Positions 52,451 through 62,202 of a stretch of DNA of 64,000 nt are shown piece after piece; within the stretch, counting starts at the first letter, position 1, and the number at the start of each line of letters is the position of its first letter. The stretch lies in contig NZ_WKCB01000014.1 of the NCBI RefSeq assembly GCF_021606685.1, positions 1 to 64,000 on the forward strand. The letters run 5' to 3'. The notes below the pieces were generated by a model. That model made no database searches. It had not been told where the DNA came from and saw only the letters and a list, made by a program, of their open reading frames with translations. The stretch is from Pseudomonas syringae (GTDB taxonomy: Bacteria > Pseudomonadota > Gammaproteobacteria > Pseudomonadales > Pseudomonadaceae). Both the position numbers and the translations under genes were made by a program.

Positions 52451-52520
52451 TTAAGAATTGATCGCATTCTAATCTGCGCAACGAATCGCGGCAACGCGTT
52501 AATTAATGTTATAGGATAAC
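52451..52520. promoter_or_regulatory. Divergent promoter region with Fur-like dyads
   Basis: AGAAT-N7-ATTCT (52454-52470) within an AT-rich stretch and GTTAT-AGG-ATAAC (52508-52520), which resembles half of a Fur site. Placement suits iron control of sigma unit 3. Matches are weaker than the box at 33943. Confidence 0.4.
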
Positions 52521-52554
52521 GCCCCCTTTCCGCCCTGCCCCGGGACCCTTGCCC

Positions 52555-53709
52555 ATGACCGACGCTGTTCCCCCGCGCCAACGCCTGCTTTCCATCGACG
52601 CCCTGCGCGGCCTTGTGATCCTGTTTATGTTGCTCGACCACGTGCGCGAAACCTTCCTGCTGCACCGGCAGGTCAGCGACCCGATGAGCATCGACAGCAC
52701 CGAACCCGCGCTGTTTATCAGCCGCACCCTGGCCCACCTGTGTGCGCCAGTGTTTGTGTTACTGACCGGCTTGTCGGCGTTTTTGTACGGCCAGAAATAC
52801 CAGGGCCGAAGCGACGTGTCGACGTTCCTGTTCAAGCGCGGGTTGTTTCTGGTGGTGCTGGAATTCACCCTGGTCAACTTCGCCTGGACCTTCCAACTGC
52901 CCCCCAGCGTGATCTACCTGCAAGTGATCTGGGCGATTGGCGTGAGCATGCTCGCCCTCGCCGCCCTGGTGTGGCTGCCGCGTCCGCTGCTGATCGGGCT
53001 GGCGCTGCTGATCATCGGCGGGCACAACCTGTTGGATGGTGTGCACTTTGCGCCGGGTTCGGCAGCGCAGAACCTGTGGGCGATTGTGCATGAGCGCAGC
53101 TGGATCGACGTGAGTGACACCCTGCGCCTGCGCACCACCTACCCGGTGCTGCCGTGGATCGGCGTAATCGCCCTGGGCTACGGCCTCGGCCCGTGGTTTG
53201 CCAGCGCCACGCCGCCGGCGCTGCGCCAGCGCTATCTGTGGCTGGCAGGTGCCGGTGCATTGGTGGGGTTCGGGGTGTTGCGGCTGGTCAATGGCTATGG
53301 CGAGAAGCCGTGGCAGCTGCATGACAGCGCCGTGCAAACGCTGATGAGCGTCTTCAACATCACCAAGTACCCGCCTTCGCTGCTGTTTCTGGCATTGACC
53401 CTGGGCATTGGCCTGCTGTTGTTGCTGGCGTTTGAACGCGCCGGGCATAAACGCTGGATCGGCGTGCTGGCGGTGTTTGGCGCCGCGCCGATGTTCTTTT
53501 ATCTGCTGCACCTGTATGTGCTGAAAGTGCTGTACGTGGCGTGTGTGGCGCTGTTTGGCCTCAACCACGGCGCCTACTTCGGCTTCGACAGCATCGGCGC
53601 GGTGTGGCTGGTTGCGCTGGTGTTGCCCCTGGCCCTGTACCCGCCGGTGCGCTGGTTCGCCGGGCTCAAGGCGCGGCGTCGCGACCTGGCCTGGCTTAAA
53701 TACCTTTAA
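52555..53709 (+). CDS. DUF1624 (HGSNAT-like) membrane acyltransferase-type protein
   Basis: A 384-residue inner-membrane protein with about 9-10 helices. The start SIDALRGLVILFMLLDHVRE is the conserved first helix of DUF1624/heparan-alpha-glucosaminide N-acetyltransferase-like proteins (R-G and D-H pairs). Such proteins may acetylate envelope glycans, but none is proven in Pseudomonas. I start at ATG 52555 with GGGA upstream. It is divergent from the unit 3 sigma gene. Confidence 0.82.
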   Translation: MTDAVPPRQRLLSIDALRGLVILFMLLDHVRETFLLHRQVSDPMSIDSTEPALFISRTLAHLCAPVFVLLTGLSAFLYGQKYQGRSDVSTFLFKRGLFLVVLEFTLVNFAWTFQLPPSVIYLQVIWAIGVSMLALAALVWLPRPLLIGLALLIIGGHNLLDGVHFAPGSAAQNLWAIVHERSWIDVSDTLRLRTTYPVLPWIGVIALGYGLGPWFASATPPALRQRYLWLAGAGALVGFGVLRLVNGYGEKPWQLHDSAVQTLMSVFNITKYPPSLLFLALTLGIGLLLLLAFERAGHKRWIGVLAVFGAAPMFFYLLHLYVLKVLYVACVALFGLNHGAYFGFDSIGAVWLVALVLPLALYPPVRWFAGLKARRRDLAWLKYL

Positions 53710-53725
53710 CCCAACACAGGCCAAA

Positions 53726-53820
53726 TGTGGGAGCGGGCTTGCTCGCGAAGACTGAGTGTCAGCCGACGTATCTGCAGCTGATAAACCGCATTCGCGAGCA
53801 AGCCCGCTCCCACATTTTTT
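53726..53820. repeat. REP doublet between convergent genes
   Basis: TGTGGGAGCGGGCTTGCTCG and its complement, ending in TTTTTT on the plus strand, so it may also terminate the DUF1624 transcript just before the metE stop. Confidence 0.85.
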
Positions 53821-53827
53821 ACCGCGT

Positions 53828-56116
53828 TTAAGCCAACTCGCTGCGCAGTTGGCGGGCGGCCGTCACCATGTGGATCAGCGCCGCTTCCGTCTCCGGCCAG
53901 CCACGGGTTTTCAACCCGCAATCCGGGTTCACCCACAGGCGCTCGGCGGGAATCCGCTTGGCCGCCTTGCGCAGCAGGTTGGCCATCTCCGAAGCCTCCG
54001 GTACGCGTGGCGAGTGGATATCGTAGACGCCCGGGCCGATGTCGTTCGGGTAAGCGAAGGCTTCGAATGCATCCAACAACTCCATGTCCGAACGTGACGT
54101 CTCGATAGTGATCACGTCGGCATCCATTGCCGCGATGGACTCGATCACATCATTGAACTCGCTGTAGCACATGTGGGTGTGGATCTGGGTTTCGTCGCGC
54201 ACACCCGAAGCACACAGGCGGAACACTTCAGTGGCCCACTCCAGGTAGTGCTGCCACTGCGCCTGGCGCAACGGCAGGCCTTCGCGGAAGGCAGCTTCGT
54301 CGATCTGTACGATCTTGATGCCGGCGGCTTCGAGGTCGACCACTTCGTCGCGAATCGCCAGGGCCAGCTGGCGGGCCTGCACTTCGCGGCTCACGTCTTC
54401 GCGGGGGAAGGACCACATCAGCATGGTCACCGGGCCGGTCAACATGCCCTTCATCACCTTGTGGGTGAGGCCTTGGGCGTAGCGTATCCACTCCACGGTC
54501 ATCGCGTTGGGGCGGCTCAGGTCGCCGAAAATCACCGCCGGTTTCACGCAGCGCGAACCGTAGCTCTGGACCCAGCCAAACCGGGTAAATACATAGCCAT
54601 CCAGTTGCTCGGCGAAGTATTCGACCATGTCGTTACGTTCGGCTTCACCGTGCACCAGCACGTCCAGGCCGAGGTTTTCCTGCACTTCGACGGCGTGCTT
54701 GATCTCGCTGTGCATCGCTTCGACGTATTCGGCCTCGCTCAACTTGCCGGCCTTGTATGACTGGCGCGCCAGGCGGATCGACGCCGTTTGCGGGAACGAA
54801 CCAATGGTGGTAGTCGGGAACAGCGGCAGGTTGAGCCCGGCACGCTGCTTCTCGATACGTTGGGCGAACCGCGAGTGACGCTGGCTGTCCTTGGCCGTGA
54901 TGGCTGCCACGCGCGCCTGCACCGCCGGCTTGTGGATACGCGGCGAAGCAGCACGGGCGGCCTGCACCGCGCGGCTTTCAGCCAGGGCAGCGAGCACGTT
55001 GGGGGCTTGCGGCGCGTTGACGGCCTCGGCCAACAGCGCGACTTCCGAGCATTTCTGTACGGCAAACGCCAGCCAGCTTTTCAACTGCGCATCCAGCGTG
55101 TCTTCGCGACCAAGGTCCACCGGGCTGTGCAGCAGCGAGCAGGACGGCGCCACCCACAGGCGATCACCGAGTTTTTCGTGGGCGTGCTGCAAGGTACCCA
55201 GGGCTTTTTCCAGGTCGCACCGCCAGACGTTACGCCCATTGACCACACCCAGGGACAGCACCTTGTACGCCGGCAGGCGATCAAGGATGGTCGGGTACTG
55301 GTCCGGTGCACGCACCAGGTCGATGTGCAAACCATCGACCGGCAGGTTCGCCGCCAGGCCCAGGTTCTCTTCCAGGCCACCAAAGTAGGTCGCCACGAGT
55401 TTTTTCAGCGGGTCACGCTGGATCAGGTTGTAGGCGCGCTCAAAGGCGTTTTTCCATGCCTGCGGCAGGTCGAGCACCAGGATCGGCTCGTCGATCTGCA
55501 CCCACTCCACCCCCAGGTCAGCCAGGCGCTGGAAGATCTGGCCGTACAGCGGCAGCAGGCGTTCAAGCAGCTCGAGCTTGTCGAAGTCGCCGCCCTTGGC
55601 CTTGCCCACCCACAGGTAGGTCAGCGGGCCGATCACCACCGGCTTGACGTTGTGGCCGAGGTCGCGGGCTTCCTGGACTTCTTCGAACAGCTCGTCCCAC
55701 CCCAGATGGAACTGCTGGTCGGCGCTGAATTCAGGCACCAGGTAGTGGTAGTTGGTGTCGAACCACTTGGTCATTTCCTGGGCGTGGGCGCCGCCACAGC
55801 AGCTGTCGCTGACACCACGGGCCATGCCGAACAGGGTGTGCAGGGTCGCCTTGCCATCGGCTGGGCGGAAACGCTCGGGGATCACACCGAACATCAGCGA
55901 GTGCGTCAGCACCTGGTCGTACCAGGCAAAATCGCCGGCAGGCAGCAGCTCAATACCGGCCTGTTTCTGCAGCGCCCAGTGGGTCTTGCGCAGGTCACGG
56001 CCTACGGCGCGCAGGCCGGCTTCGTCAAGCTCACCCTTCCAGAACGCTTCCTGCGCTTTTTTCAGTTCACGATCGCGTCCAATGCGCGGAAATCCAAGGG
56101 AATGAGCGACGGCCAT
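53828..56116 (-). CDS. metE: Cobalamin-independent methionine synthase MetE
   Basis: A 762-residue cytosolic enzyme that transfers the methyl group of 5-methyltetrahydropteroyl-triglutamate to homocysteine. Both barrels are present; the zinc ligands appear in THMCYSEF (His, Cys), the [11 protein letters not shown] glutamate strand and NPDCGLKTR (Cys). N-terminal [17 protein letters not shown] and [14 protein letters not shown] are hallmark. Full length. GGAG is 10 bases before the ATG. A MetR-like site lies upstream; no metR gene is adjacent. Confidence 0.97.
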   Translation of the reverse strand: MAVAHSLGFPRIGRDRELKKAQEAFWKGELDEAGLRAVGRDLRKTHWALQKQAGIELLPAGDFAWYDQVLTHSLMFGVIPERFRPADGKATLHTLFGMARGVSDSCCGGAHAQEMTKWFDTNYHYLVPEFSADQQFHLGWDELFEEVQEARDLGHNVKPVVIGPLTYLWVGKAKGGDFDKLELLERLLPLYGQIFQRLADLGVEWVQIDEPILVLDLPQAWKNAFERAYNLIQRDPLKKLVATYFGGLEENLGLAANLPVDGLHIDLVRAPDQYPTILDRLPAYKVLSLGVVNGRNVWRCDLEKALGTLQHAHEKLGDRLWVAPSCSLLHSPVDLGREDTLDAQLKSWLAFAVQKCSEVALLAEAVNAPQAPNVLAALAESRAVQAARAASPRIHKPAVQARVAAITAKDSQRHSRFAQRIEKQRAGLNLPLFPTTTIGSFPQTASIRLARQSYKAGKLSEAEYVEAMHSEIKHAVEVQENLGLDVLVHGEAERNDMVEYFAEQLDGYVFTRFGWVQSYGSRCVKPAVIFGDLSRPNAMTVEWIRYAQGLTHKVMKGMLTGPVTMLMWSFPREDVSREVQARQLALAIRDEVVDLEAAGIKIVQIDEAAFREGLPLRQAQWQHYLEWATEVFRLCASGVRDETQIHTHMCYSEFNDVIESIAAMDADVITIETSRSDMELLDAFEAFAYPNDIGPGVYDIHSPRVPEASEMANLLRKAAKRIPAERLWVNPDCGLKTRGWPETEAALIHMVTAARQLRSELA

Positions 56117-56169
56117 GACAAAAACTCCAATGTGTTGATAGGGGAGCTATTGTCGGCAGTCGCCCATAG

Positions 56170-56182
56170 TGAGACAAACTCA
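56170..56182. promoter_or_regulatory. MetR-like site before metE
   Basis: TGAG-ACAAA-CTCA, a 13-base interrupted palindrome close to the MetR pattern TGAA-N5-TTCA, 54 bases upstream of the metE ATG and overlapping the stop of the next gene. Confidence 0.4.
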
Positions 56183-57073
56183 TTTTACTGTAGATGATCG
56201 CGAATTTTTCTCATGATTAGCCGCCGCAAAGCGGTGCCATCGGAAGCTAGCGGGTGGTTTCGGCCTCGGGTACAGCGAGCGCGCAAACGCTTTGTCCCCC
56301 TCCGACAATTCGTTGCTGGCCTCGATTGCCTCTCCACGTTTCAGATAATCCTCGGGAAAGCTGTAATGCATGATGGAGGCTTGATCATAGTCGGAGGTGA
56401 TCACCTCCTTAGGGTTGACTGGCGCAAAGTTGTCATCAATGTCGCCGGGCTCCTTGCGGTCTTTGTAATCTTTGCGAATCCATTCCAAATCGAATTCGAG
56501 CGTGTTTTCAGGGTGCTGGTGCTCATGATGCAAACCCAATGCGTGGCCGAACTCATGCTGCACTGTCCTGGCGTTGAACGTGTTCAACCCGCCCAGGAAA
56601 CCGATCTCCATCGTCGCCTCATTGGCACCGACCGCACCTTTGCCTTCGGTGCCATAGTAGGAATACCCACCGTCGACGTCATTGTTAGCCTGAATCCTGA
56701 TATCGCCGCCGGGCTTGTCCGTGAACTCCAGTTTCAGGTTGATATACGGGGCCCATTTGTTGATGTTGTCTTGGGTGAATTTTTCCTGGGCCTTGGTCAT
56801 CCCCATCAGGGAAATCTTGAGGGTCGCAAACTGTGGCCATAACGCATCTTGCTTGGCCACACCACGCTTGCTCCGCTGTAAAGCCGGGGCATCGACATGC
56901 TGGGTACGGCCAGCCTGGTCATCCGGCGGTAAGTAGGAAGGCAGTACGAATGGGTGGGTAGTTACACCAGTAATCAAAAGCATCATCTCCGCGGTTGTTG
57001 GGCGTCTTGCCACGCTGAGCAGTGGTGCCGACAGCGCCAACGGTTCCGCGCAAGGTATAACCGCCTTTTTCAT
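56180..57073 (-). CDS. Astacin-type (M12A) metzincin metalloprotease
   Basis: A 297-residue zinc protease. The zinc motif HEFGHALGLHHEH is an extended HEXXHXXGXXH, and SIMHYSF is the Met-turn, together defining a metzincin of astacin type. The catalytic domain spans about 85-270. The N-terminus has a moderately hydrophobic stretch but no convincing cleavage site, so how it is exported is unclear. GC is lower than surroundings, suggesting transfer. Its start is 9 bases after the stop of a LysE-family exporter gene, so they form an operon. Confidence 0.85.
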   Translation of the reverse strand: MKKAVIPCAEPLALSAPLLSVARRPTTAEMMLLITGVTTHPFVLPSYLPPDDQAGRTQHVDAPALQRSKRGVAKQDALWPQFATLKISLMGMTKAQEKFTQDNINKWAPYINLKLEFTDKPGGDIRIQANNDVDGGYSYYGTEGKGAVGANEATMEIGFLGGLNTFNARTVQHEFGHALGLHHEHQHPENTLEFDLEWIRKDYKDRKEPGDIDDNFAPVNPKEVITSDYDQASIMHYSFPEDYLKRGEAIEASNELSEGDKAFARSLYPRPKPPASFRWHRFAAANHEKNSRSSTVK

Positions 57074-57082
57074 AGGTTCAGC

Positions 57083-57688
57083 TCATGGCCCAGCCACGTG
57101 CAGGTAGAACGCGTGAAACATGAAATACGCACACCCCGCCAGCGCCACGCCCATGCCACGGTTGAACACGGTGAACGCCGACGCGCCGTGGATCCGCCGC
57201 CCCAGCAGCGCCCCAAGCAACGCGTAGACCCACGGCGCACCCACGGCGCCAAGCCCCAGCAGCACGGACACCCCGGCGATGGAAGCCCCGGTGATATGCG
57301 CCGCGGGCAGCATCACACTGGTGATCGGCAACACCGCCACGATGCCCTTGGGGTTAAGCAACTGGATCACCAGGCCATTCCAGAACGTGAGCGTTGCGCG
57401 CGGTTCATCCGAACGCGCATCAACCACCGTGCGGGCGTTGAACACCTGATACGCCAGGTACAGCGTGTACAGGCCGCCGACCAGCGAGATATAGGGCAAC
57501 GCCGCCTGGGAGATGATTGCTTCACCGGTGTAGCCAAACAGCACGAACATCAGCAGCATCGCGCTGCCCACACCGATGTAGAACCCGCTGGAACGCCGCA
57601 ACTTGCCGGTGAGCCCGGCATTCAGGCCCATCAGGTTGACGGGCCCCGGGCTGTACATGACGCTGAAGGCGTAGAGGAAAATATCCAC
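57083..57688 (-). CDS. LysE/RhtB-family amino-acid exporter
   Basis: A 201-residue inner-membrane protein with six hydrophobic segments and the family motif SPGPVNLMGLNAGL at residues 13-26, then GFYIGVGSAMLLMF and WNGLVIQLLNPKGI. Expected to export an amino acid or derivative. It stands upstream of the metzincin gene on the same strand with a 9-base gap; whether the pair has a joint role is not known. Confidence 0.87.
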   Translation of the reverse strand: MDIFLYAFSVMYSPGPVNLMGLNAGLTGKLRRSSGFYIGVGSAMLLMFVLFGYTGEAIISQAALPYISLVGGLYTLYLAYQVFNARTVVDARSDEPRATLTFWNGLVIQLLNPKGIVAVLPITSVMLPAAHITGASIAGVSVLLGLGAVGAPWVYALLGALLGRRIHGASAFTVFNRGMGVALAGCAYFMFHAFYLHVAGP

Positions 57689-57821
57689 GGAAAAACCTGC
57701 AATAGAGAGCGTCTGGCGAGTCTACGCAGGCGCTTGAACGCCATTCTTGTACGTTTGTGGTTAGTGGCGCCTCGTCCAATACGCGTACTATGCTGAAAAA
57801 CACCTACTCCAATGAGCCCTC

Positions 57822-59465
57822 ATGATCAAAGCCAGTCTGCGTAGTCACCTGACCCTGTGGTTTGCCGGTTTGTCCTTGCTGACGCTGTTGAGCGTGGGGC
57901 TCTATGTGGGCCATATCGCCACCGAGCAGCGCAAGCAGGCCAGTGGCAACGCGCTGCTCAGTACGGCGCGCTCCACCGCCGCGCTGCTGGCGGTGCAACT
58001 GCGCGAACGTCAGCTGGAAGTGTCGCTGCTAAGCAAGGCTCCGCTGTTTCGTAAGGGCGAGCTGGATGACCCGGACATCCTGGCCTTGATGCAACTGCGC
58101 ACCCAATCGCGCGCTGAATACGCGTGGATGGGCGTGGCCGACGCCGAGGGCCGCGTGCGCCAGGCGGTGAACGGGCTGCTGGTCAATCAGTCGGTCAGCC
58201 AGCGACCCTGGTTCCAGGCAGGCCTGCGCGGCGAGTACACCGGCGATCCTCACGAAGCCGTGTTGCTGGCCAAGTTGCTGCCGGGGTCGGCGAATGGCGA
58301 GCCATTGCGTTTTATCGACTTTGCCGCACCGATCCGTAACGCCCAGGGCCAGACCATCGGCGTGCTGGGTGCCCATGCGCACTGGCGCTGGGTCACGCAG
58401 ATCGTCGATTCGGCAGTGATGCAAAAAGACGCCATCCCCGATATCGAGGCGCTGATCGTCGACTTCGACGGCAAGGTGCTGTACCCCGAGGTCCTCGCCG
58501 GCGAGCAGATGCCCAGCGACAAGCTGCTGACGCCTTCCGGCTGGTCGACTGGCGACGGCTACGTAACCGCCTCGGTCGCGGTGCCCAGCCCATCCAACGC
58601 GAAAATGACCTGGTACATCATGGTGCGCCAACCGCTGGAGGTGGCCCTGCAACCGGCGCGCACCCTGCTCTATCAATTGCTGATCCTCGGCCTGCTCGCC
58701 GCCGTGGTGTTTGCGCTGACCGCCTACTACCTGGCCTCCTCCCTCAGCCGCCCCATCGAACGCCTGGCCAGGTCCGCCAAGCTGGTGCAGAACCAGCAGC
58801 CCGGCGCGGTGTTCCCTCAAGAGCATTCGGTGCTGGAAATCGCCCAGCTGGGCCGTTCCCTCACCGGCATGACCCAATCGTTGCTGGCCAAGGAGCGCCA
58901 ACTGCAAGAGGCCAACGCTTCGCTGGAGGCGACCGTCGCCCAGCGCACCGCCGACCTCACCCAAGCCAACGCCGACCTGCTGAAACTGGCCACCCACGAC
59001 GCGCTGACCGGCGTCTACAACCGCCGCCGCTTCGATGAAAAACTCGCTGAGAACAGCCTGTTGTTCCAACGCACCGGTCGTACCTTTGCGCTGCTGCTGA
59101 TCGATGCCGACTACTTCAAGCGGGTCAACGACACCTACGGCCACGCCATCGGCGATGACGTGCTGTGCCAACTGGCTGCGTTGATCGAAAACACCACCCG
59201 CGCCACCGACTTTGTCGCGCGGTATGGCGGTGAGGAATTCGCGGTACTGCTACCGGAAGTCGAAGAACCCGACAGCCCCGACGTGGTCGCCGAAAAAATC
59301 CGCGCGGCCGTGGCAGCGGCGGTGTTCCCGAGCGTGGGCCACGTGACGGTGAGTATCGGCGTAGGCGTCGCGGAGCCGTCGGACCGCGACTCCCTGGCGC
59401 TGCTCAAGCGCGCGGACATGCGCTTGTACGAAGCCAAGGGCGCGGGCCGCAACCGGGTGGCCTGA
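57822..59465 (+). CDS. Cache-domain diguanylate cyclase
   Basis: A 547-residue membrane sensor making c-di-GMP from two GTP. TM1 about 10-30, periplasmic dCache domain (about 35-275), TM2 about 285-305, HAMP (SSLSRPIERLA on), coiled coil (about 345-385) and GGDEF domain (about 390-545). The active site is GGEEF in RYGGEEFAVLLPE, and an I-site RATD lies exactly 5 residues before it, so product inhibition is expected. Intact and likely active. The signal is unknown. Confidence 0.93.
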   Translation: MIKASLRSHLTLWFAGLSLLTLLSVGLYVGHIATEQRKQASGNALLSTARSTAALLAVQLRERQLEVSLLSKAPLFRKGELDDPDILALMQLRTQSRAEYAWMGVADAEGRVRQAVNGLLVNQSVSQRPWFQAGLRGEYTGDPHEAVLLAKLLPGSANGEPLRFIDFAAPIRNAQGQTIGVLGAHAHWRWVTQIVDSAVMQKDAIPDIEALIVDFDGKVLYPEVLAGEQMPSDKLLTPSGWSTGDGYVTASVAVPSPSNAKMTWYIMVRQPLEVALQPARTLLYQLLILGLLAAVVFALTAYYLASSLSRPIERLARSAKLVQNQQPGAVFPQEHSVLEIAQLGRSLTGMTQSLLAKERQLQEANASLEATVAQRTADLTQANADLLKLATHDALTGVYNRRRFDEKLAENSLLFQRTGRTFALLLIDADYFKRVNDTYGHAIGDDVLCQLAALIENTTRATDFVARYGGEEFAVLLPEVEEPDSPDVVAEKIRAAVAAAVFPSVGHVTVSIGVGVAEPSDRDSLALLKRADMRLYEAKGAGRNRVA

Positions 59466-59484
59466 TACACCTCGGTGTCAGGTT

Positions 59485-59528
59485 CCAGGGCCGCTGCGCG
59501 AGCCAACGGGAGCAAGCTCCCTCGCCAC
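59485..59528. repeat. Single REP copy (first type)
   Basis: CCAGGGCCGCTGCGCGAGCC continuing to GCTCCCTCGCCAC, between the convergent cyclase and phosphodiesterase genes. Confidence 0.65.
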
Positions 59529-59535
59529 GTAAGCG

Positions 59536-60387
59536 CTAGTCGATCAGCCCATCGGCGTCGTAGAACGGGTATGGCCCGGGGTACGTGCCGAATACGCCGT
59601 TGTGGCTGATCAAGCCTTGCTGCGCCTCCCAGCGATGCAACAGGTAACCCGCCGGTTCCAGGTTGAAATGCGCGGGCGCCGCATCTTGCAGGTCGAGCAC
59701 GATCTGGTGCGAAGTGCCGGGGCAAACGCAGCTCAGGCTGCCACCGAATCGCCGCTGCATCGGGCGGTGCAGGTGGCCGCAGAGCAGGCGTTCCACTTGC
59801 GGGTGGCGGGCGACCACCTGCTCCAGCGCGGCGGCATTGATAAAGGGCTCGCGGTCCATATGCCCAATGCCGCTGATAAACGGCGGGTGATGCAGGATCA
59901 GCAGCGTCGGCACATCGGGGCGCAGCGCCAGTTGCGCATCCAGCCACTGCAACTGGCTGTCCAGCAACTGCCCACCGTGACCGCCGGGGATGGTCGAGTC
60001 CAGGCCGATCAGGCGCAACGGATACTCGTCCACCACCCAGTCCAACGGCCCCTCGGCCGACGCCGGCAAATAGGTGTGGTCCGCAAAAGCATCCAGTAAC
60101 GGGCCGCGTGCATCGTGGTTGCCGGGCACCACGTAGCACGGCATGTGCAGGCGCGCGAGTTCAGGCTGCAGCACGGCGTATTCATCGGCGCGGCCGAAAT
60201 CCACCAGGTCACCGCTGACCACCACGATATCCGGGCGTGGCCGGCTGGCGTTCAGATGGTCGACGGCACGCCGCAGTGCGCCCAGGGTATCCACCACGCC
60301 ATAGGTGAGGCGGTTGCCGGCTTTAAGGTGCAGATCGCTGATCTGCGCAACAAGAAACGGACGATTCAAGGCTAAATTCTCACGCAT
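59536..60387 (-). CDS. GpdQ-like metallophosphodiesterase
   Basis: A 283-residue binuclear metal phosphodiesterase with all class motifs: DLHLK (DXH), GDLVDFG (GDXXD), GNHDA, HHPPF and GHLHRP. Beyond the metal site it matches Enterobacter GpdQ (LTYGVVDTL, ADEYAVLQ, CVCPGTSHQ, PGPYPFYD), an enzyme acting on glycerophosphodiesters, rather than only CpdA. The start at 60387 overlaps the ATPase gene by 8 bases, so it is the last gene of the ABC operon and probably hydrolyses the imported compound. Confidence 0.87.
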   Translation of the reverse strand: MRENLALNRPFLVAQISDLHLKAGNRLTYGVVDTLGALRRAVDHLNASRPRPDIVVVSGDLVDFGRADEYAVLQPELARLHMPCYVVPGNHDARGPLLDAFADHTYLPASAEGPLDWVVDEYPLRLIGLDSTIPGGHGGQLLDSQLQWLDAQLALRPDVPTLLILHHPPFISGIGHMDREPFINAAALEQVVARHPQVERLLCGHLHRPMQRRFGGSLSCVCPGTSHQIVLDLQDAAPAHFNLEPAGYLLHRWEAQQGLISHNGVFGTYPGPYPFYDADGLID

Positions 60388-61411
60388 TCAGGGTGAACAA
60401 CTGGTGCGGCGCAACCGCCAGGGCAATCGGTGCGCCAACGGGGTAAAGCGCGTTGTCGCTGCTGTCTACCAGCAGCGGCTGCGGGCCGCCCACATCCACC
60501 AGCAGGCGGCTTTGCGCGCCCTGGAAAAACTGCGCCAGCAGATGGCCGTGCAACTGCCCCTCAGCGTCCATCACCCGCAAGTGTTCGGGGCGGCAGTACA
60601 CCGTGCCGGGCAGATCGGCTTCATGCCAGGGCAACTCGCCGCCGCAGACTTTCAAGCCATGCGCCAAATGCTCGATCACCGTGAATGCGTTGAGGTTGCC
60701 GACAAAGCCTGCGACGAACGCGTTGGCCGGCTTCTGGTAGATCTCGCGAGGGCTGGCCAACTGCGCCACGCGGCCGTGCTCCATCACCAGGATGCGATCG
60801 CCCAGGGCCATGGCTTCGCCCTGGTCATGGGTGACAAACACCGAGGTGATCCCCAAGCCACGCAGCAGTTGGTCCAGCTCGCTGCGCAACCGCTCACGCA
60901 GCTGTGCATCCAGGGCCGCCAGTGGCTCATCCAGCAACAGCACTTTCGGGCGCGGCGCCAACGCACGGGCCAGGGCCACGCGCTGACGCTGGCCACCGGA
61001 CAGTTCGTGAATGCTGCGCGTGCCGTGCTGCTGCAAGCCCACCAGCTCCAGCAATTCGTCGCAGCGCTTGTTGCGCTGCGCCGCAGGCATGCCACGAATC
61101 TTCAAGCCGTAGACGATATTGCCGGCCACATCCAGGTTGGGAAACAGCGCGTAGTTCTGGAACACCATGCCCACATCGCGGCGTTCGATGGGCAGGCGGG
61201 TCACGTCCCGGTCACCAAAAAATACCTGGCCCACGTCCGGGCGCTCCAGGCCGGCAATCAGCCGCAGCGTGGTGGTTTTGCCGCAACCGGACGGGCCAAG
61301 AATCGCCAGGGTTTCACCGCCCTCGACGGTCAGGTTCAAGTCATGCACGGCCACGGTGCCGTCGGCGAACGCCTTGCGACAGCCTTGCAGGCGAATAGTG
61401 ATAGCGGTCAT
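60380..61411 (-). CDS. ABC transporter ATP-binding protein
   Basis: A 343-residue ATPase of the Fe3+/spermidine/AEP class: Walker A GPSGCGKTTTLRL, Q-loop FQNYALF, signature LSGGQRQRVALARAL, Walker B VLLLDEPLAALD, H-loop VTHDQ, and a C-terminal TOBE domain (about 270-340). It powers the two permeases encoded upstream; its ATG overlaps the second permease stop (ATGA), and its end overlaps the phosphodiesterase start. Confidence 0.93.
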   Translation of the reverse strand: MTAITIRLQGCRKAFADGTVAVHDLNLTVEGGETLAILGPSGCGKTTTLRLIAGLERPDVGQVFFGDRDVTRLPIERRDVGMVFQNYALFPNLDVAGNIVYGLKIRGMPAAQRNKRCDELLELVGLQQHGTRSIHELSGGQRQRVALARALAPRPKVLLLDEPLAALDAQLRERLRSELDQLLRGLGITSVFVTHDQGEAMALGDRILVMEHGRVAQLASPREIYQKPANAFVAGFVGNLNAFTVIEHLAHGLKVCGGELPWHEADLPGTVYCRPEHLRVMDAEGQLHGHLLAQFFQGAQSRLLVDVGGPQPLLVDSSDNALYPVGAPIALAVAPHQLFTLNA

Positions 61412-62202
61412 CGACGCTCTCCACGGGACAAACGAGCGCTGATGGCCTGCAACGCGATCAACAGCGGCACGATCATCAGCAAAAAGATAAGGGTGTAGGC
61501 GCTGGCGATTTCCAGACGCGCCGAGGCGTAGCTGTCGGCCAGGCCGACCGGCAACGTCTTGGTCATCGGCGTATGCAGCATCCAGGTCAGGTTGAACTCA
61601 CCCAGGCTCAGGGTGACGACCATCAACACGCCCGCCAGAATCCCCGCGCGGCAGTTGGGCACCACCACGCTGAAAAAGCGCTTGATCGGTCCGGCGCCAA
61701 GGCTCGCCGCCGCTTCTTCCAACACCGGCAGATGCTGGCGTTGCATCACCGCCATCACCGGGCGTACCAGAAAGGGCAAAGTGAACAGCACATGGCCGAC
61801 CAGGATAAACAGCCAACTGCTGCGGAACGTGCCGAACTGGCCGTAGGTGAGCAGCAAGGCCAGCGCACTGGCAAGCCCCGGCATCGCCACCGGCAGCACC
61901 ATGAGTTCCTCGAAGGCGCGGCTGAAGCGGTTGTTCATGCGCACCAGGGCGTAGGCCGCCGGCACGCCGATCACGCAGACGCACACCGCGCAGGCCAGCG
62001 CCAGTTGCAGCGACAACCACACGGTGGGCGAATAGGCCTGCCACACCTGGATCAACCAGTCGAATGTCAAGCCGCTGGACAGGCCGACAAAGAAATTGCG
62101 TGTCAACCCGGCCAGCAATGACATCAGCACCGGCACCAACATAAAGGCGCACACCAGCAGGGTGAACAGCAGTTGAACCACAAACAGCGATGAGCGCTTC
62201 AC
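61408..62202 (-). CDS. ABC transporter permease (second)
   Basis: A 264-residue inner-membrane permease of six helices with the EAA loop EEAAASLGAGPIKRFFSVVV. It belongs to the Fe3+/AEP-type permease group. GTG start overlaps the first permease stop (GTGA). It pairs with the 62199-63017 product. Confidence 0.92.
   Translation of the reverse strand: MKRSSLFVVQLLFTLLVCAFMLVPVLMSLLAGLTRNFFVGLSSGLTFDWLIQVWQAYSPTVWLSLQLALACAVCVCVIGVPAAYALVRMNNRFSRAFEELMVLPVAMPGLASALALLLTYGQFGTFRSSWLFILVGHVLFTLPFLVRPVMAVMQRQHLPVLEEAAASLGAGPIKRFFSVVVPNCRAGILAGVLMVVTLSLGEFNLTWMLHTPMTKTLPVGLADSYASARLEIASAYTLIFLLMIVPLLIALQAISARLSRGERR

Noticed and set aside
56117..56179. Cobalamin or SAM riboswitch before metE
   Set aside because: The gap is only 63 bases, with no room or conserved core for a riboswitch.
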